A stretch of DNA of 64,000 nt from Actinernus sp. WN-2022. Its lineage: Eukaryota; Cnidaria; Anthozoa; Actiniaria; Actinernidae. Positions 58,001 to 64,000 of this stretch are shown here, piece after piece. Positions within the stretch are counted from its first letter, which is position 1. Every line of letters starts with the position of its first letter. The translations under genes were made by a program, and so were the position numbers. The notes under the pieces are model-generated. The model was not told the DNA's origin and made no database searches. It saw only the letters and a program-made list of their open reading frames with translations. The stretch spans positions 1 to 64,000 of the forward strand of contig JAOWCC010000773.1 in the NCBI GenBank assembly GCA_030867875.1, given 5' to 3'.

Positions 58001-60870
58001 AGGAATGATGAATCAGGAATGATGCATCAGGAATGATGAATCAGCAATCAGGAATGATGAATCAGGAATCAGGAATGATGAATCAGGAATCAGCAATGAT
58101 CAATCAGGAATGATGAATGATGAATCAGGAATGATGAATCAGGAATTAGGAATGATGAACGATGAATCAGGAATCAGCAATGATGAATCAGGAATCAGGA
58201 ATGATGAATCAGGAATGATGAATCAGGAATCAGGAATCAGGAATCAGGAGTGATTAATCAGGAATCAGGAATGATGAATCAGGAATCAGGAATGATGAAT
58301 CAGGAATGAGGAATGATCAATCAGGAATGAGGAATGATCAATCAGGAATCAGGATTGATGAATCAGGAATGGTGAATCAGGAATGATGAATCAGGAATCA
58401 GGAATGATGAATCAGGAATCAGGAATGATGATTCAGGAATTATGAATGATGAATCAGGAATGATGAATCAGGAATCAGGAATGATGAATGATGAATCAGG
58501 AATGATGAATCAGGAATCATGAATGATGAATGATGAATCAGGAATCAGCAATGATGAATGATGAATCAGGAATCAGCAATGATGAATCAGGAATCCGGAA
58601 TGATGAATCAGGAATGATGAATGATGAATCAGGAATCAGCAATGATGAATCAGGAATGATGAATGATGAATCAGGAATGATGAATGATGAATCAGGAATG
58701 ATGAATCAGGAATCAGGAATGATGAATGATGAATCAGGAATCAGCAATGATGAATCAGGAATCAGGAATGATGAATCAGGAATGATGAATGATGAATCAG
58801 GATTGATGAATCAGGAATGATGAATCAGGAATCAGGAATCAGGAGTGATTAATCAGGAATCAGGAATGATGAATCAAGAATCAGGAATGATGAATCAGGA
58901 ATGAGGAATGATCAATCAGCAATGAGGAATGATGAATCAGGAATGAGGAATGATGAATCAGGAATGAGGAATGATGAATCAGGATAGATGAATGATGAAT
59001 CAGGAATCAGGAATGATGAATCAGGAATGATGAATGATGAATCAGGAATGATGAATGATGAATCAGGAATGATGAATCAGGAATGATGAATCAGGAATGA
59101 TGAATCAGGAATCAGGAATCAGGAATGATGATTCAGGAATGATGAATGATGAATCAGGAATGATGAATCAGGAATCAGGAATGATGAATTATGAATCAGG
59201 AATCAGCAATGATGAATCAGGAATCAGGAATGATGAATCAGGAATGATGAATCAGGAATGATGAATGATGAATCAGGAATGATGAATGATGAATCAGGAA
59301 TGATGAATCAGGAATTAGGAATCAGGAGTGATTAATCAGGAATCAGGAATGATGAATCAAGAATCAGAAATGATGAATCAGGAATGAGGAATGATCAATC
59401 AGGAATGAGGAATGATCAATCAGGAATCAAGAATGATGAATAAGGAATGAGGAATGATGAATCAGGAATGATGAATGATGAATCAGGAATCAGGAATCAG
59501 GAATGATGAATCAGGAATGATGAATGATGAATCGGGAATGATGAATCAGGAATCAGGAATCAGGAATGATGAATCAGGAATCAGGAATGATGAATCAGGA
59601 ATGATGAATGATGAATCAGGAATCAGGAATGATGAATAAGGAATAAGGAATGATGAATCAGGAATGATGAATGATGAGTCAGGAATCAGGAATGATGAAT
59701 CAGGAATGATGAATGATGAATCAGGAATGATGAATGATGAATCAGGAATCAGCAATGATGAATCAGGAATGATGAATGATGAATCAGGAATCAGCAATGA
59801 TGAATCAGGAATGATGAATGATGAGTCAGGAATGATGAATGATGAATCAGGAATGATGAATCAGGAATCAGGAATGATGAATGATGAATCAGGAATCAGC
59901 AATGATGAATCAGGAATCAGGAATGATGAATCAGGAATGATGAATGATGAATCAGGATTGATGAATCAGGAATGATGAATCAGGAATCAGGAATCAGGAG
60001 TGATTAATCAGGAATCAGGAATGATGAATCAAGAATCAGGAATGATGAATCAGGAATGAGGAATGATGAATCAGCAATGAGGAATGATGAATCAGGAATG
60101 AGGAATGATGAATCAGGAATGAGGAATGATGAATCAGGATAGATGAATGATGAATCAGGAATCAGGAATGATGAATCAGGAATCAGGAATGATGAATCAG
60201 GAATGATGAATGATATATCAGGAATCAGGAATGATGAATCAGGAAAGAGGAATGACGAATCAGGAATCAGGAATGGTGAATCATGAATCAGGAATCAGGA
60301 ATGATGAATCAGGAATAAGGAATGATGAATCAGGAATGATGAATGATGAGTCAGGAATCAGGAATGATGAGTCAGGAATGATGAATGATGAATCAGGAAT
60401 GATGAATGATGAATCAGGAATCAGGAATGATGAATGATGAATCAGGAATCAGCAATGATGAATCAGGCATGATGAATGATGAATCAGGAATGATGAATGA
60501 TGAATCAGGAATGATGAATCAGGAATCAGGAATGATGAATGATGAATCAGGAATCAGCAATGATGAATCAGGAATCAGGAATGATGAATCAGGAATGATC
60601 AATGATGAATCAGGATTGATGAATCAGGAATGATGAATCAGGAATCAGGAATCAGGAGTGATTAATCAGGAATCAGGAATGATGAATCAAGAATCAGGAA
60701 TGATGAATCAGGAATGAGGAATGATGAATCAGGAATGAGGAATGATCAATCAGGAATGAGGAATGATGAATCAGGAATGAGGAATGATGAATCAGGAATG
60801 ATGAATGATGAATCAGGAATCAGGAATGATGAATCAGGAATCAGGAATGATGAATCAGGAATGATGAATG
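51920..60870 (+). repeat. 9,072-bp higher-order repeat, second copy
   Basis: This copy matches the first almost base for base in the blocks compared, including AATGAGG near 53322 (44251 in copy one), GGATAGAGG near 56042 and CAGGCATG near 60468. It has the full base count near 57.33 kb, where the first copy lacks one A. Internal 2.1-kb blocks start near 54.89 and 58.98 kb, 4,095 bp apart. Confidence 0.88.
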
Positions 60871-60873
60871 ATG

Positions 60874-63800
60874 TATCAGGAATCAGGACTGATGAATCAG
60901 GAAAGAGGAATGACGAATCAGGAATCAGGAATGGTGAATCATGAATCAGGAATGATGAATCAGGAATCAGGAATAATGAAACAGGAATCAGGAATGATGA
61001 ATCAGGAATGATGCATCAGGAATGATGAATCAGCAATCAGGAATGATGAATCAGGAATCAGGAATGATGAATCAGGAATCAGCAATGATCAATCAGGAAT
61101 GATGAATGATGAATCAGGAATGATGAATCAGGAATTAGGAATGATGAACGATGAATCAGGAATCAGCAATGATGAATCAGGAATCAGGAATGATGAATCA
61201 GGAATGATGAATCAGGAATCAGGAATCAGGAATCAGGAGTGATTAATCAGGAATCAGGAATGATGAATCAGGAATCAGGAATGATGAATCAGGAATGAGG
61301 AATGATCAATCAGGAATGAGGAATGATCAATCAGGAATCAGGATTGATGAATCAGGAATGGTGAATCAGGAATGATGAATCAGGAATCAGGAATGATGAA
61401 TCAGGAATCAGGAATGATGATTCAGGAATTATGAATGATGAATCAGGAATGATGAATCAGGAATCAGGAATGATGAATGATGAATCAGGAATGATGAATC
61501 AGGAATCATGAATGATGAATGATGAATCAGGAATCAGCAATGATGAATGATGAATCAGGAATCAGCAATGATGAATCAGGAATCCGGAATGATGAATCAG
61601 GAATGATGAATGATGGATCAGGAATGATGAATCAGGAATGATGAATCAGGAATCAGGAATGATGAATGATGAATCAGAAATCAGGAATGATGAATCAGGA
61701 ATGATGAATCAGGAATCAGGAATCAGGAATGATGAATCAGGAATGATGAATGATGAATCAGGAATGATGAATCAGGAATCAGGAATGATGAATTATGAAT
61801 CAGGAATCAGCAATGATGAATCAGGAATCAGGAATGATGAATCAGGAATGATGAAATAGGAATGATGAATGATGAATCAGGAATGATGAATGATGAATCA
61901 GGAATGATGAATCAGGAATTAGGAATCAAGAGTGATTAATCAGGAATCAGGAATGATGAATCAAGAATCAGGAATGATGAATCAGGAATGAGGAATGATC
62001 AATCAGGAATGAGGAATGATCAATCAGGAATCAGGAATGATGAATCAGGAATGAGGAATGATGAATCAGGAATGATGAATGATGAATCAGGAATCAGGAA
62101 TCAGGAATGATGAATCAGGAATGATGAATGATGAATCGGGAATGATGAATCAGGAATCAGGAATCAGGAATGATGAATCAGGAATCAGGAATGATGAATC
62201 AGGAATGATGAATGATGAATCAGGAATCAGGAATGATGAATAAGGAATAAGGAATGATGAATCAGGAATGATGAATGATGAGTCAGGAATCAGGAATGAT
62301 GAATCAGGAATGATGAATGATGAATCAGGAATGATGAATGATGAATCAGGAATCAGCAATGATGAATCAGGAATGATGAATGATGAATCAGGAATCAGCA
62401 ATGATGAATCAGGAATGATGAATGATGAATCAGGAATGATGAATGATGAATCAGGAAAGATGAATCAGGAATCAGGAATGATGAATGATGAATCAGGAAT
62501 CAGCAATGATGAATCAGGAATCAGGAATGATGAATCAGGAATGATGAATGATGAATCAGGATTGATGAATCAGGAATGATGAATCAGGAATCAGGAATCA
62601 GGAGTGATTAATCAGGAATCAGGAATGATGAATCAAGAATCAGGAATGATGAATCAGGAATGAGGAATGATCAATCAGCAATGAGGAATGATGAATCAGG
62701 AATGAGGAATGATGAATCAGGAATGAGGAATGATGAATCAGGATAGATGAATGATGAATCAGGAATCAGGAATGATGAATCAGGAATCAGGAATGATGAA
62801 TCAGGAATTAGGAATGATGAACGATGAATCAGGAATCAGCAATGATGAATCAGGAATCAGGAATGATGAATCAGGAATGATGAATCAGGAATCAGGAATC
62901 AGGAATCAGGAGTGATTAATCAGGAATCAGGAATGATGAATCAGGAATCAGGAATGATGAATCAGGAATGAGGAATGATCAATCAGGAATGAGGAATGAT
63001 CAATCAGGAATCAGGATTGATGAATCAGGAATGGTGAATCAGGAATGATGAATCAGGAATCAGGAATGATGAATCAGGAATCAGGAATGATGATTCAGGA
63101 ATTATGAATGATGAATCAGGAATGATGAATCAGGAATCAGGAATGATGAATGATGAATCAGGAATGATGAATCAGGAATCATGAATGATGAATGATGAAT
63201 CAGGAATCAGCAATGATGAATGATGAATCAGGAATCAGCAATGATGAATCAGGAATCCGGAATGATGAATCAGGAATGATGAATGATGGATCAGGAATGA
63301 TGAATCAGGAATGATGAATCAGGAATCAGGAATGATGAATGATGAATCAGAAATCAGGAATGATGAATCAGGAATGATGAATCAGGAATCAGGAATCAGG
63401 AATGATGAATCAGGGGAATGATGAATGATGAATCAGGAATGATGAATCAGGAATCAGGAATGATGAATTATGAATCAGGAATCAGCAATGATGAATCAGG
63501 AATCAGGAATGATGAATCAGGAATTAGGAATGATGAACGATGAATCAGGAATCAGCAATGATGAATCAGGAATCAGGAATGATGAATCAGGAATGATGAA
63601 TCAGGAATCAGGAATCAGGAATCAGGAGTGATTAATCAGGAATCAGGAATGATGAATCAGGAATCAGGAATGATGAATCAGGAATGAGGAATGATCAATC
63701 AGGAATGAGGAATGATCAATCAGGAATCAGGATTGATGAATCAGGAATGGTGAATCAGGAATGATGAATCAGGAATCAGGAATGATGAATCAGGAATCAG

Positions 63801-64000
63801 GAATGATGATTCAGGAATTATGAATGATGAATCAGGAATGATGAATCAGGAATCAGGAATGATGAATGATGAATCAGGAATGATGAATCAGGAATCATGA
63901 ATGATGAATGATGAATCAGGAATCAGCAATGATGAATGATGAATCAGGAATCAGCAATGATGAATCAGGAATCCGGAATGATGAATCAGGAATGATGAAT
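60874..64000 (+). repeat. 9-kb higher-order repeat, third (partial, divergent) copy
   Basis: The copy opens at the GATGTATCAGG marker and follows the earlier units through 61638, 62137 and 62268. It is not a plain copy of the second unit. At about 62207 it has AATGATG where copies one and two share AATGAGG, matching the block at 40.5 kb instead. It also has its own variant GATGAAATAGG near 61853 and a two-base insertion, CAGGGGAATG, near 63414. From about 63.5 kb it jumps back into sequence seen at 62.8 kb. The array continues beyond the window. Confidence 0.8.
62785..64000 (+). repeat. 714-bp tandem repeat at the window end
   Basis: The AATGAACGATG marker at 62822 recurs at 63538 and TCCGG at 63256 recurs at 63972. 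Both intervals are 716 bp, that is 714 bp (34 trimers) plus the two-base insertion near 63414. The second copy is cut by the window edge. The order of variable heptamers between the markers is the same as in other blocks of this kind, for example from about 53.94 kb. Confidence 0.75.

Larger units (their letters stand above)
8716..64000 (+). repeat. 7-bp (AATGATG/AATCAGG) satellite array with higher-order structure
   Basis: The whole stretch resolves into heptamers beginning AAT (rarely GAT or GAG), chiefly AATGATG and AATCAGG, with minor AATGAGG, AATCAGC, AATGATC, AATAAGG, AATTAGG and AATCGGG. The commonest arrangement is a 21-bp trimer of AATGATG, AATCAGG and a variable third heptamer. All copies have the same orientation; the plus strand is purine-rich and poor in C. 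No interruption by a gene, transposon or unrelated sequence is visible over 55 kb. Open frames of 61-180 codons occur in all three plus frames, encoding NDESGMM-type heptapeptides, and on the minus strand, encoding IPDSSFL-type ones. They follow from a repeat length of 3n+1 and end wherever trimer phase slips and TGA comes into frame. The array runs past the right edge of the window. I do not recognise the family. Confidence 0.97.

Noticed and set aside
8716..64000. Telomere repeat array
   Set aside because: The 7-bp period recalls TTTAGGG-type telomeres, but the words AATGATG and AATCAGG on either strand lack a G-run motif of any telomere type I know.
36300..64000. Transposon or virus insertion within the array
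   Set aside because: All of this stretch resolves into the same heptamers. I saw no terminal repeats with unrelated interior, and no transposase- or polymerase-like frame.

Overview
The window is satellite DNA from end to end. I find no credible protein-coding gene, rRNA, tRNA, other RNA gene, transposon, CRISPR array, replication origin or telomere repeat on either strand. Sixty-four kilobases of uninterrupted satellite points to a eukaryotic heterochromatic region (pericentromeric, subtelomeric or similar) resolved by long reads. I recognise neither repeat family and cannot name the organism from the sequence.

Region 1 (1-8715) is a head-to-tail array of about 99 copies of an 88-bp unit. 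The unit is about 39% G+C, carries six CpG dinucleotides, and varies mostly by single-base indels plus one common C/T site. It stops abruptly at 8715, after an 18-bp internal tandem duplication.

Region 2 (8716-64000) is a 7-bp satellite built from AATGATG and AATCAGG with a few variants (AATGAGG, AATCAGC, AATGATC, AATAAGG). Locally it follows a 21-bp rule: one AATGATG, one AATCAGG, then a variable third heptamer. On top of this sits a hierarchy of higher-order repeats (HORs) whose copies can be paired by private variants. There is a slip-rich proximal zone (8.7-13.2 kb), a 1.5-kb HOR (13.6-17.3 kb), two copies of a >5-kb segment offset by exactly 10,668 bp (about 17.7-23.05 and 28.4-33.7 kb) with a 3.2-kb duplication between them, and an irregular transition (33.8-36.3 kb). 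The right-hand domain (36.3-64 kb) is dominated by a 9,072-bp HOR present twice in full and once in part.

The most notable results are as follows. The heptamer register is almost perfect over 48 kb, broken mainly by four one-base insertions packed into about 190 bp. Different rare variants mark the left and right halves of the heptamer array. The heptamer resembles part of the minus strand of the 88-bp unit, suggesting a possible origin by fold-back at the junction. The open reading frames present (up to 180 codons) are by-products of repeat lengths that are not multiples of three.
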